Assembly: GCA_964580575.1 (NCBI GenBank)
Contig: CAZOLJ010000115.1
Location: 1-11,314, forward strand
DNA length: 11,314 bases
From: CAVPDE01 sp964580575
Lineage (GTDB): Bacteria; Desulfobacterota; DSM-4660; Desulfatiglandales; HGW-15
Direction: 5' to 3'
The translations under genes and the position numbers were made by a program. The notes under the pieces are model-generated. The model ran no database searches. It saw nothing but the letters and a program-made list of their open reading frames with translations, and was not told the DNA's origin. The first letter of the stretch is position 1. The number at the start of each line of letters is the position of its first letter. This document shows, piece by piece, positions 1 through 7,747 of the stretch.

Positions 1-58
1 TTTTAGAGGGACCCCCATGGCCTGCGCCATCCATTTCAAAGAGCTAAACTGTTACAAT
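1..58 (+). repeat. Dispersed repeat arm, copy 1 (cut by the window edge)
   Basis: This stretch matches the reverse complement of 7743-7797 almost perfectly: positions 1-48 are identical, position 49 differs, and the next six bases agree. A more diverged direct copy lies at 7977-8038. The shared blocks are the GAGGGACCCCCATGGCC core and TTTCAAAGAGCTAAA. Because the other two copies form the arms of one palindromic element, this copy is probably the right arm of a second such element that begins outside the window. Bases 59-185 between it and the first gene hold no recognisable gene or convincing promoter. Confidence 0.85.
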
Positions 59-209
59 AGATCTCAGTTTGGCCTGACCCTAGACTTGAAGAGGCGATGC
101 CGAGCGCTCGTTAAATGGGCGGAGAGGTGTTGGCGTTACTTGGCCAAATGGCGGACAAATACCACTTTAAGAGATACCGGACATATTGGTGATAGAAAAT
201 AACAATCAT

Positions 210-1514
210 ATGACTATTCTGGTACGACTTCCCATAGAAAAGGCATTTCTGCCTCTTGCAACTTCCTTTGTGGAGAAGGGGGCTCTTGCTTTCGGGCTGG
301 GCGAAAAGGAGACGCTCGGCTTGACTCTTGCGGCAGAGGAGATTTTCTCTTACCTCTGTCATGTGGGCCCCAAAGGACAAACAATAGAGATCCGGTGCAA
401 GAGCGGCGTGTATTTTGTCCTGCTAGACTTCCTCCTCTCCTGGCCAGGCCTAAGGATGAGGCCTTTCAACCTGGCTGCTACTATCTCTCTCGAAAACGAA
501 GAGAGCCTTCAGGAGATGGGGCTTCTCATTGCCTCCCGATTTGTAGATCGTCTTTTTGTGAGGGAAGAACCTGGCAAAGGGATTCAGCTTAGTCTCTGCA
601 AGGAGAAGTCGTACCCAGAAGTGAAGCCTTACCCTCAGACGTGCGCCGGTTCTCTCGTTTCCGGATTCTCGATCAGGGCCCCTCTTGCCGAAGAACTCAA
701 GATGTTTGCCCCCATGGTGGCTTATTGCTACTCCTCCGTGCTTGTCCACGACGCATTCCGGTTCCCGGGGAAGGTGGTGGACATGGTCGGGAGCGGGGAG
801 TATCAGGCTGCCGTGGCAGTAGGAGGGAGCGGCGAGATAAGAGGGGGAATCCTATGGCACTGGCCGGGTGTCAAGACAGTGGAGTGCTTCGGGCCCTATC
901 TTTTGGGAAGAAGGCCGGATCCTCCTATGGCTGAGGCCCTCATTGAGGTCTGCCTGGGAGCCATTGCGAAGACGCCTGCGCTAGGGCTGCTTGTCCGGCT
1001 CCCCACGGAAGACCTCCCAAAGGAACTCTTTGAGACCCTCGGGAGTCTGACGCTGCGCAACAAAGACAAGGAGAGCAGCAGGACCCTCACTGCTTACTTC
1101 CGTCAGATCCATGAGGACCTTGGAGCCACCTCGTGGTGCCATCCAGAGTTGGAGCCTTTTCTTCGTGAAGAATACGATCGCCTTGTCCTTCCAAGAGAGA
1201 TTCGGCTCATCAGTGACCTGGGTGAACATCAAAATCCCTTCTCCGTCCTTTCTGCGGAGATGGACCGATCACATGGGGCGGTGATTTTGCAACCTCTCCG
1301 AGCCGGCATGGATGCGGAAAAAAACACAATGGATCACCTCATGCTTTTTCGCAGGGAATCCATCGACAACATTTTTTTCACAATAGACCTTGGATGCTCC
1401 TGGCACGCCCTTTTTGTGCCAGGGCTTCTGAAACAAGGATTCAGGCCAAGGCTGATCCTTCCTAATGCAGGGGAGGGGGATACCGTTGTGTTCCAGGAAG
1501 GGGATTTCCTGTGA
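210..1514 (+). CDS. RsbW-like (HATPase_c_2) domain protein with GNAT-like C-terminal region, putative anti-sigma/switch regulator
   Basis: From the ATG at 210 the protein has 434 residues. Residues 1-135 follow the RsbW/SpoIIAB fold: an opening strand and helix, the N-box-like helix LAAEEIFSYLCH, and the late helix MGLLIASRFVDRLFV, which resembles the G2-box helix of anti-sigma kinases. The catalytic motifs are degenerate: the N-box Asn is replaced by Ser (residue 47) and no DxGxG motif is visible, so it may bind partners without being an active kinase. The remaining 300 residues are not confidently assigned; their end resembles that of the GNAT-like protein at 3268-4290. ATG 210 was chosen because the domain begins immediately after it; in-frame TTG 186 and GTG 189 are alternatives, and none has a clear ribosome binding site. 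It overlaps the next gene by four bases (GTGA), implying coupling. The role in a partner switch is inferred from the STAS and SpoIIE neighbours. Confidence 0.7.
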   Translation: MTILVRLPIEKAFLPLATSFVEKGALAFGLGEKETLGLTLAAEEIFSYLCHVGPKGQTIEIRCKSGVYFVLLDFLLSWPGLRMRPFNLAATISLENEESLQEMGLLIASRFVDRLFVREEPGKGIQLSLCKEKSYPEVKPYPQTCAGSLVSGFSIRAPLAEELKMFAPMVAYCYSSVLVHDAFRFPGKVVDMVGSGEYQAAVAVGGSGEIRGGILWHWPGVKTVECFGPYLLGRRPDPPMAEALIEVCLGAIAKTPALGLLVRLPTEDLPKELFETLGSLTLRNKDKESSRTLTAYFRQIHEDLGATSWCHPELEPFLREEYDRLVLPREIRLISDLGEHQNPFSVLSAEMDRSHGAVILQPLRAGMDAEKNTMDHLMLFRRESIDNIFFTIDLGCSWHALFVPGLLKQGFRPRLILPNAGEGDTVVFQEGDFL

Positions 1515-2629
1515 TAGGCGTGCCTCCTCTGGAGAGACTCGTTCCCGAATATGTCAAACGATTCGAGGCCTATATCCCCAGCAAGCCGGATGAAGAGCTG
1601 AAAAAACTGTATGGCTGCTCGCGGCTCTATCGCCTCAACAACAACGAAAACCCCCTTGGCCCGCCGCCGGCCGCCCAGGAGGTGATCCGAAGATTCCCAC
1701 CACCAAGTGCGTCCGTGTATCCGAGCGGGGATGCCTACTACCTTAGGATAAAGCTGGCGGAGCGGTTCGGTCTTGAGCCGGATCAGTTTCTGGTGGGGAA
1801 CGGGGCAAACGAAGTGATCACCTTCGTCATCAAGGCCTTCTGCCAGGAGGGGGACAATATCATCACTGCGGACCGCACCTTCGCGGTCTACGAATGGGTG
1901 GCGCAGTTCTCGGGGTTCGAGGCACGGCTGGTTCCGCTTCAGGATAACGGTTTTGACCACGAAGGTATGCTCAGACGGGTTGACGAAAGAACAAAGATTT
2001 TCTTTATCTGCAATCCTAACAATCCTACTGGGAGCTACTGGTCCACCGATAGGCTGAGATGCTTCCTGGATAATACCCAAGGGAGGCAGATCGTGGTGCT
2101 CGACGAGGCCTATGCAGAATTCGTGGACAGGGAAGACTATCCGGATGGAATTGCTCTTATCCGCGAATACCCGAATCTAGTGGTGTTCCGGACTTTTTCA
2201 AAGATGTATGCCCTGGCAGGGCTCCGGATCGGGTACCTGGTGGGTGACATGGACGTGGTGAATACCATCCGACGTACCTGTGTCGTTTACTCCGTGAATG
2301 TCCTGGCCCAGGAAGCCGCTCTGGCGGCCCTGGAGGATAGGGAGCACATCCTTCGCACTAGGGAGATGGTCCGCGAAGGCAAGAATGTCCTGTGTAGGGA
2401 ACTGCACAACATGAACCTTTCCTTTGTGAACGGCCAGGGCAATTTTCTCATGGTGAGGCTTCCCATGAGCGATACCCTGGCCTATCGAAAGCTCATGTCA
2501 TCCGGGGTCATGGTGCGGACGATGACCGGTTTTCGATTTCCCAACTATATCCGGATCACGATCTCCGGCGTGGAGATTATGGAGTGCACTGCGGAAGCGC
2601 TTCGCAGGGTCCTGGGGGAAAAGCCATGA
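1511..2629 (+). CDS. Histidinol-phosphate aminotransferase family protein (PLP-dependent, fold type I)
   Basis: The 372-residue product has the normal length of the HisC family. Visible hallmarks are NENPLGPPP near residue 45, GNGANEVI at 97-104 (cofactor phosphate loop), CNPNNPTG at 167-174, VVLDEAYAEF at 195-204 with Asp198 and Tyr201 for the PLP ring, SKMYALAGLRIGY at 230-242 with Lys231 as the Schiff-base lysine, and Arg348 in NYIRIT as the substrate carboxylate ligand. All catalytic residues appear intact, so the enzyme is probably active. HisC transfers an amino group between glutamate and imidazole-acetol phosphate, but close relatives include CobD-like decarboxylases and aminotransferases for aromatic or unusual substrates. 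No other his gene is present and it sits in a signalling operon, so a different substrate is possible. The GTG start overlaps the upstream stop, and its own stop overlaps the ATG at 2626. Confidence 0.9.
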   Translation: MIGVPPLERLVPEYVKRFEAYIPSKPDEELKKLYGCSRLYRLNNNENPLGPPPAAQEVIRRFPPPSASVYPSGDAYYLRIKLAERFGLEPDQFLVGNGANEVITFVIKAFCQEGDNIITADRTFAVYEWVAQFSGFEARLVPLQDNGFDHEGMLRRVDERTKIFFICNPNNPTGSYWSTDRLRCFLDNTQGRQIVVLDEAYAEFVDREDYPDGIALIREYPNLVVFRTFSKMYALAGLRIGYLVGDMDVVNTIRRTCVVYSVNVLAQEAALAALEDREHILRTREMVREGKNVLCRELHNMNLSFVNGQGNFLMVRLPMSDTLAYRKLMSSGVMVRTMTGFRFPNYIRITISGVEIMECTAEALRRVLGEKP

Positions 2630-3274
2630 AGGCGGAAAAGAGCCTGCCTCTTGAAATTGGCCGATCGATGACATCCTGGCAAGCGCCCGGTATCAAAGGA
2701 GGGTGGCAGGAAACTTGCTCTTTCGATTCCCGGTCTACTCCGAGAAGCGCCGTTTATCTCCAGTCGAATGCGCCTCATCCGGAGCCTCGGAATGATCGCC
2801 AGTCAGCCGGATAGGGAAAAGGCCCTTTCCCCCGTGTCTTGCAGGGATGCCGTGCAGACAATGGCTCCACTCCCCTCCGCGTGGAACACTGTATTGGATC
2901 GAAGGGTCAAGGTTCGTTTGGTCGCGTGGACCATGCTGGGCGTCGGTGCAGCTTGTGTCCTCCTGGCACAAGTGCAAAAGGAACTCCCCTTTCTTGTGTT
3001 GGGCGTAGCCTTTGGTCTAGGATGGGGAATTGCAATACCGGTTTTCAGCAGTCTCATGTTCGACTTTTCTCCGGTCAGACTTCGTGCCTTCAACACCAAC
3101 CTGGGGATGCAGATGTTCCAGGCCGGGTATTTCATTGGGCCTTTCATAGGAGCACCCCTGGTGGCGCATTGGGGATTCTCGGTCCTGTTTGACCTGTGCG
3201 CCGCCTTCTGCATCGGGTCCTCGGGGCTGGCATTTCTTCTGGGGTTCAAGGCAAGGAGGCGAGCGGAATGTTAG
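2626..3274 (+). pseudogene. MFS transporter remnant, N-terminal two-thirds missing
   Basis: From about 2768 the reading frame ending at 3274 encodes four hydrophobic helices typical of the last four of a 12-helix major facilitator transporter: residues near VRLVAWTMLGVGAACVLLA, FLVLGVAFGLGWGIAIPVF, FQAGYFIGPFIGAPLV and GFSVLFDLCAAFCIG. The Gly/Pro pattern of the third (GYFIGPFIGAPL) is characteristic of MFS helix 11. The upstream stretch 2626-2767 holds no membrane helix in any forward frame. An ATG at 2626 overlaps the aminotransferase stop (ATGA) and opens a different frame that ends at 2814. The simplest reading is that the original gene began at 2626 and lost about eight helices and its frame by deletion. 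A short four-helix protein made from 2768 is possible but unlikely. The end overlaps the start of the next gene, so the original operon order is retained. Confidence 0.75.
3253..3259 (+). promoter_or_regulatory. Ribosome binding site for the GNAT-like gene
   Basis: AAGGAGG lies eight bases before ATG 3268 and inside the end of the MFS remnant. It decides the start of the acetyltransferase-like gene. Confidence 0.8.
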
Positions 3275-4290
3275 CAAATCATCACGAAATCGAGCCAGGT
3301 CAGTCATGGGAGGTGGATTTTTTCAGACCGGAGGATGCTCCCGGTGTGGTAAAGCTCTTTCTATCCGTCTATGGTGAAGGGTACCCGATCCAGACCTATA
3401 TCCAACCGCAACTTCTGATCCGGGAAAACGCGGAAGGCCGAATCATCTCGAGTGTGGCTAGAACGCCGAAGGGCGATATCGTAGGCCACAACGCCCTGTT
3501 CCAAAGCGCGCCTTCTAAGAGGATCTGTGAATCCGGCGCAGGGGTAGTACACGCAGCGTATCGGGGCGGCCATGGCATTTTCACCCGGCTTGTTTCTCAT
3601 GGGCAGGAGGTAGCTGCGAGGCAATTCGGCATTGAAGCCGTTTTCGGGGAATCCGTGTGCAACCACGTGTTCTCCCAGAAGATGTGCTATGGCCTCGGAT
3701 GGATCAGCCGTGCGCTGGAGGTAGATCTTATGCCGGCAGCAGCGTATGAAAAAGAAAAGAGCGCTCCAGGAAGGGTCTCCTCCCTGATGGATTTTGTGAC
3801 GATCCGACCTAGACCACACAGGGTGTACATTCCACGTTCCTTTGACACTGCTCTGGGTTTACTCTATTCCAATCTTGACGATGAGCGCGAGCTCTTGACC
3901 TCTGATGCTCAATTCCCTTCCGGCTCAAGAACCGTGGTCGGGACGCAGTACTTCGCCTTCGCCCATGTGGCAAGAGTTGCGGTAGAAAAGAGCGGTATCG
4001 ATTTCAAAGCGAGGATAGAGAAGGAGGAAAGAGATGTGCGTTCGCAAGGGGCCGTCGTCATCCAGATTTGGCTCAATCTTGGTGAGCCATGGGTTGGCGC
4101 CGCAGTCGAGATTCTAAGGTCCAGGCGCTTTTTCTTCGGCGGCCTGCTCCCCCGATGGTTTGACAGGGACGGTCTCCTGATGCAAAAGATCATAGGCGCT
4201 CCAAGCTGGGACGGGATGCGGATTTGCTTTGATCACGCTAAGAAACTGGTGGAAATCGTCAAGTCTGACTGGAAGAAAGCGCTTATCTAG
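3268..4290 (+). CDS. GNAT family N-acetyltransferase-like protein
   Basis: The start at ATG 3268 is set by a strong AAGGAGG ribosome binding site at 3253-3259; an upstream in-frame ATG at 3196 lacks one and would read deep into the preceding gene. The product has 340 residues. Residues 15-145 look like a GNAT domain: FFRPEDAPGVVKLF is a typical first strand and helix, and VVHAAYRGGHGIFTRL (93-108) matches the acetyl-CoA pyrophosphate loop RGxG. The second half (about 175-310) ends with FFFGGLLPRWFDRDGLLMQK, which looks like the C-terminal part of a second GNAT-like fold and resembles the end of the protein at 210-1514. The acyl acceptor is unknown. The gene overlaps the MFS remnant by seven bases and is 92 bases from the STAS gene, suggesting it belongs to the same cluster. 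Confidence 0.75.
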   Translation: MLANHHEIEPGQSWEVDFFRPEDAPGVVKLFLSVYGEGYPIQTYIQPQLLIRENAEGRIISSVARTPKGDIVGHNALFQSAPSKRICESGAGVVHAAYRGGHGIFTRLVSHGQEVAARQFGIEAVFGESVCNHVFSQKMCYGLGWISRALEVDLMPAAAYEKEKSAPGRVSSLMDFVTIRPRPHRVYIPRSFDTALGLLYSNLDDERELLTSDAQFPSGSRTVVGTQYFAFAHVARVAVEKSGIDFKARIEKEERDVRSQGAVVIQIWLNLGEPWVGAAVEILRSRRFFFGGLLPRWFDRDGLLMQKIIGAPSWDGMRICFDHAKKLVEIVKSDWKKALI

Positions 4291-4382
4291 AAAAAGTTGA
4301 AGCATGCGGCGTTTTCCTGTAAAGAAGAAGGCGCTGGTCATCGGGCACAAAACCAAATCTTGAGAGAAATTGGGGGCGTTTT

Positions 4383-4715
4383 ATGGAGATCACCAGGAGG
4401 AAAGCAAAGAATGCAGTCGTCGTCTCTGTGAAAGGCAGGCTCGATGCCGTCACATCCCCTGATTTTGAGAGGGAATTGACAGAGGTCATCGCGCAAGGGG
4501 AAACACTCCTTGTTCTGGATTTCGGTCCTCTGGATTACATCAGCAGTGCCGGACTCCGGACCGTCCTCGCCACTACAAAACGCCTGAAAGAAAAGCAAGG
4601 GAAACTCTACCTCTCTTCCCTGAAGGACATGGTCAAAGAGGTCTTTGAGATCTCGGGCTTTAGTACGATCATTCCAATCTACGAATCCTTGGATGTCGCA
4701 TTGTCCGAGATCTGA
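4383..4715 (+). CDS. STAS-domain anti-sigma factor antagonist (SpoIIAA/RsbV family)
   Basis: The 110-residue single-domain protein has the full STAS pattern: VVVSVKGRLDAVTSPDFE at 12-29, LLVLDFGPLDYISSAGLRTVL at 42-62, a KGKLYLSSL-type strand and EVFEISGFSTIIPIY near the end. The segment YISSAGL aligns with MDSSGL of SpoIIAA, so Ser54 is the expected phosphorylation site. In known systems the unphosphorylated form binds an RsbW-type kinase and releases its sigma factor or other partner, and a PP2C phosphatase resets it. Here an RsbW-like protein lies four genes upstream and a SpoIIE-type phosphatase two genes downstream, so both partners are at hand. ATG 4383 was chosen because it begins the domain; a G-rich stretch (GGGGGCG) eight bases upstream may serve as a weak ribosome binding site. 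Confidence 0.93.
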   Translation: MEITRRKAKNAVVVSVKGRLDAVTSPDFERELTEVIAQGETLLVLDFGPLDYISSAGLRTVLATTKRLKEKQGKLYLSSLKDMVKEVFEISGFSTIIPIYESLDVALSEI

Positions 4716-4776
4716 CAAGGTGGCGACACCGCTGTTTTGGGTGTTCCCCAGATCATGTCTGTGGCTTCCAGCAAAA

Positions 4777-5829
4777 ATGGAGAATCTGAATAAGCGGGTC
4801 GGTTTCTTGAGCGGATGCATCCACAAAAAGGGTTGCCGGGGAAATCGAAACATCGGGGGGTGGGGCATTTCGATTCTTGTGCTCATCCTCGTCTGCCTGC
4901 CTTGCGGGGCTTTCGGCCAATCGGGGCTTAAGAAGGCGACCTTTATCCCCCAGTGGGTCCCCCACGCCCAGTTTGCGGGCTATTATGTGGCCCAGGAAAG
5001 AGGGTTCTACAAAAAGGAAGGGATCGACCTCGACATCATCGCTGGAGGCCCTCATGGTCCACCCTTGGACTTGTTAAAAGAGGGCAAGGCAGACCTTGCT
5101 ACTCTCTGGCTCGCAACAGGGATCCAGGCCCGGGCCCAGGGGATGAAAATCATCAATATTGCTCAGATTCTTCAAAAGAGTGCCCTCATGCTTGTCGCAA
5201 AGAAAGCCAACGGAATCTCATTGGTCCAGGACTTGGAGGGCAGAAAAGTGGGCCTGTGGGGGCCCATTTTTCAAATCCAACCCAGAGCGTTTTTCAGGAT
5301 GTATCACCTGAATGTGAGAGTGGTCCCTCAGTCCTACTCCGTCGACCTCTTCTTGCGGGACGGCGTGGATGCCGCATCTGCCATGTGGTACAATGAATAC
5401 CATACGATCCTGAGCTGCGGGGTGAATCCGGAAGAACTCGCCACCTTCTTTTTCCACGAACAAGGCCTCAATTTTCCCGAAGACGGAATCTATGTCCTGG
5501 AGAAAACGTATCAAAGAGATCCGGAACTCTGCCAGGCCTTTGTCAAAGCCTCGATAGAGGGATGGCGGTATGCGTTTGCGCACCCCGAGGAAGCGCTAGA
5601 CGTGGTGATGAGGAATCTTAAGAAGGAATTCATACCGGCAACGCGGGTGCACCAGAAATGGATGCTGGCGAGAATGAAAGACCTGATTCTTTCGGAAGGG
5701 TTCCCCACCTCTATGGGAAGGCTTCTTCACGAGGATTACGACCGTGTTGCGAGGGGGCTCCAAAACAATGAGTTGATCGAGGGAATCCCCCCATTCCATG
5801 AGTTCTACAAAAAGTGCCATGAAGAATAG
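4777..5829 (+). CDS. NMT1/THI5-like ABC-type substrate-binding protein, secreted
   Basis: From ATG 4777 the protein has 350 residues. After a basic N-terminus, ISILVLILVCLPCGAFG (31-47) looks like a signal peptide with likely cleavage after AFG; no proper lipobox is seen. The mature part opens with the family signature PQWVPHAQFAGYYVAQERGFY (58-78) followed by EGIDLDII and GGP, typical of binding proteins related to ThiY and THI5 that bind pyrimidine precursors. SAMWYNEYHTIL (201-212) is the other recognisable family motif. The ligand cannot be read from sequence. No ABC permease or ATPase is nearby; instead its end overlaps the sensor phosphatase gene, suggesting that it presents ligand to that sensor. 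The frame is open up to 4645, overlapping the STAS gene, but the extra residues do not look natural; GTG 4720 is another possible start. Confidence 0.88.
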   Translation: MENLNKRVGFLSGCIHKKGCRGNRNIGGWGISILVLILVCLPCGAFGQSGLKKATFIPQWVPHAQFAGYYVAQERGFYKKEGIDLDIIAGGPHGPPLDLLKEGKADLATLWLATGIQARAQGMKIINIAQILQKSALMLVAKKANGISLVQDLEGRKVGLWGPIFQIQPRAFFRMYHLNVRVVPQSYSVDLFLRDGVDAASAMWYNEYHTILSCGVNPEELATFFFHEQGLNFPEDGIYVLEKTYQRDPELCQAFVKASIEGWRYAFAHPEEALDVVMRNLKKEFIPATRVHQKWMLARMKDLILSEGFPTSMGRLLHEDYDRVARGLQNNELIEGIPPFHEFYKKCHEE

Positions 5830-7747
5830 AGGCATCGCTTTCAAGCTCACCCTCCTGATGATGTCGAGCATCACGCTTATTCTGGCCTCTGTCTGGCTCT
5901 ACAACTACTCTATCTCCTGTCGGATCATCACAGAGAATGTGGAGAAGAACGCGCGCGATCTTGCCCTGGCCACGGTCAACCGCATTGACTCTGTGCTGCT
6001 TGCGGTGCAAAAGGTCCCTTCCAATATGGCTAAGTTTTTGGAGAGCTTTTCCTGCGAAGGCGGAGACCTCCTGAAACTTATACGCTCCATGGTCGAGAAC
6101 AATCCTGAGATCTACGGAGCGACCATTGCCTTTGAACCCTATGCTTACAGCCCAAACAGCCAAGCCTTTGCCCCCTATTTCTACAAGAGAGACGACAAGC
6201 TGGAGTTTACCTATATTCCCTATGAGTATTTCACATGGGACTGGTACCAGATCCCCAAGGAACTGGGTCGAGCGATATGGACCGAACCGTACTATGATGA
6301 AGGGGCCGGACGGATTGTCATGACCACGTTCTCTGTGCCCTTCTACCGACTCACCATGGGTGAAAGGGTCTTCATGGGGGTCGTCACCGCAGACGTCTCC
6401 CTGTCCTGGCTCCAGGACATCGTCTCTTCCATCAAGGTGGCTCAGACCGGGTATGGGCTTCTGCTTTCCAAGAACGGCACCTTCATTACCCATCCGGGCC
6501 CTGACCTTATGATGAACGAGACCATTTTCACCGTGGCGGAGGCTAGAGGCGATCATGATATGCGGAATTTGGGAAGGCAGATGATCCACGGCGGGGCCGG
6601 ATTCACTCCCTTCAAGAGCCTTCTGACGGACAAGGACTGCTGGATGGTCTATTTGCCGGTCTCTTCCAGCGGATGGTCCCTCGGGGTGCTCTTTCCCCAG
6701 GACGAACTCATGGAGGATATCACCCGGCTCAACCGGATCGTGCTCTTCTTGAGCCTTGCCGGACTCCTGTTGATCCTGGTGGTTATTGCTCTCATTGCAG
6801 GGACCATCACCCGTCCGCTCCGCGCCCTTTCGAACGCGACAGAGCATGTTGCCAAAGGCAACCTGGGGATCGTGCTCCCATCCGTAGGGACAAAGGATGA
6901 AGTGGGAAGGCTCGCCGAATCCTTTCAGAAGATGGTGTCCTCCCTCAGGCAATACATCAAGGAGTTGACGGAGACTACTGCCGCAAAGGAGCGGATCGAG
7001 AGCGAACTCAAGATCGCCCATGATATCCAGATGGGGATCCTGCATAAGACCTTTCCTCCATTTCCTGACCGCAGCGATTTCGACATCTATGCCACCCTGG
7101 AACCGGCGAGGGAGGTGGGAGGGGATCTCTATGACTTCTTCTTCATGGACCCGGATCATCTCTGCTTCACCATCGGCGATGTGTCCGGGAAAGGGATGCC
7201 CGCGGCTCTTTTCATGGCAGTCACCAAGACTCTCATCAAGACCCAGGCTGTCCAGGGCCTTACTCCGGATAGGGTGCTGACCAAAGTTAACCAGGATCTC
7301 TGCCGGGACAATCCTTCCTCCATGTTTGTCACCCTGTTTCTAGGCATCCTTGATGTGCGCACCGGGGCAGTGGAATACTGTAACGCCGGCCACAATGCAC
7401 CCTATCTCCTTCAATGGGAGGCCGCCGCGGAGCCTTTGGAATCTACCAGCGGGATTGCCTTGGGCGTGTTGGAGAGCGCCGTTTACCGTTCCAACAAGAT
7501 CACTCTTGGAAAAGGGGACTCCCTCTTCCTTTACACGGATGGGGTCACCGAGGCCATGAACACCGAGGAGCATTTTTTCACGGAAGAAAGACTGGTGGCT
7601 GAGCTTGGTTTCCTAAAAGAGGAAGGCATAAGAGATATCGTGTGCAAAGTGAAAGAGAAGATCCAATCCTTCAGCGACGGCGCTTCCCAAGCCGACGACA
7701 TCACCCTCATGGCCCTCAGATATTTTGGCGATATGCGAAACTCGTAA
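5819..7747 (+). CDS. Membrane dCache-HAMP-SpoIIE (PP2C-type) serine phosphatase
   Basis: The 642-residue product reads, in order: transmembrane helix at about 7-29; a periplasmic dCache sensor at about 33-298 with the typical PYYDEGAGRIVMTTFSVPFY (157-176); a second helix at about 307-329; a HAMP domain at about 330-383; a short coiled linker; and a SpoIIE/RsbU-type PP2C domain at about 393-638. Metal-binding acidic residues are present in GGDLYD (Asp436), GDVSGKG (Asp454), LYTDGVTE (Asp574) and QADDITL (Asp626, Asp627), so it should be active. Its expected substrate is the phosphorylated STAS protein encoded two genes upstream. The gene overlaps the binding-protein gene; ATG 5798 in the same frame would add seven residues, and neither start has a strong ribosome binding site, so translation is probably coupled. 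Its TAA stop lies inside the repeat element that follows. Confidence 0.93.
   Translation: MKNRGIAFKLTLLMMSSITLILASVWLYNYSISCRIITENVEKNARDLALATVNRIDSVLLAVQKVPSNMAKFLESFSCEGGDLLKLIRSMVENNPEIYGATIAFEPYAYSPNSQAFAPYFYKRDDKLEFTYIPYEYFTWDWYQIPKELGRAIWTEPYYDEGAGRIVMTTFSVPFYRLTMGERVFMGVVTADVSLSWLQDIVSSIKVAQTGYGLLLSKNGTFITHPGPDLMMNETIFTVAEARGDHDMRNLGRQMIHGGAGFTPFKSLLTDKDCWMVYLPVSSSGWSLGVLFPQDELMEDITRLNRIVLFLSLAGLLLILVVIALIAGTITRPLRALSNATEHVAKGNLGIVLPSVGTKDEVGRLAESFQKMVSSLRQYIKELTETTAAKERIESELKIAHDIQMGILHKTFPPFPDRSDFDIYATLEPAREVGGDLYDFFFMDPDHLCFTIGDVSGKGMPAALFMAVTKTLIKTQAVQGLTPDRVLTKVNQDLCRDNPSSMFVTLFLGILDVRTGAVEYCNAGHNAPYLLQWEAAAEPLESTSGIALGVLESAVYRSNKITLGKGDSLFLYTDGVTEAMNTEEHFFTEERLVAELGFLKEEGIRDIVCKVKEKIQSFSDGASQADDITLMALRYFGDMRNS

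Noticed and set aside
17..202. ORF of 61 residues at the left edge, and its counterparts in the other repeat copies
   Set aside because: It is a translation of the repeat arm; the arm occurs in both orientations between genes and the frames do not persist outside it.
1334..2080. 248-residue minus-strand ORF opposite the aminotransferase gene
   Set aside because: It spans the end of one well-supported gene and half of another with intact PLP motifs; it is a shadow frame in GC-rich codons.
4297..4325. Possible sigma-70 promoter TTGAAG, 17 bases, TAAAGA before the STAS gene
   Set aside because: The -10 box matches the consensus at only three of six positions; chance is too likely without expression data.
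5711..7159. 482-residue minus-strand ORF opposite the phosphatase gene
   Set aside because: Long but rich in His, Gly and Arg and with no recognisable motif; the + strand carries complete dCache, HAMP and PP2C domains.
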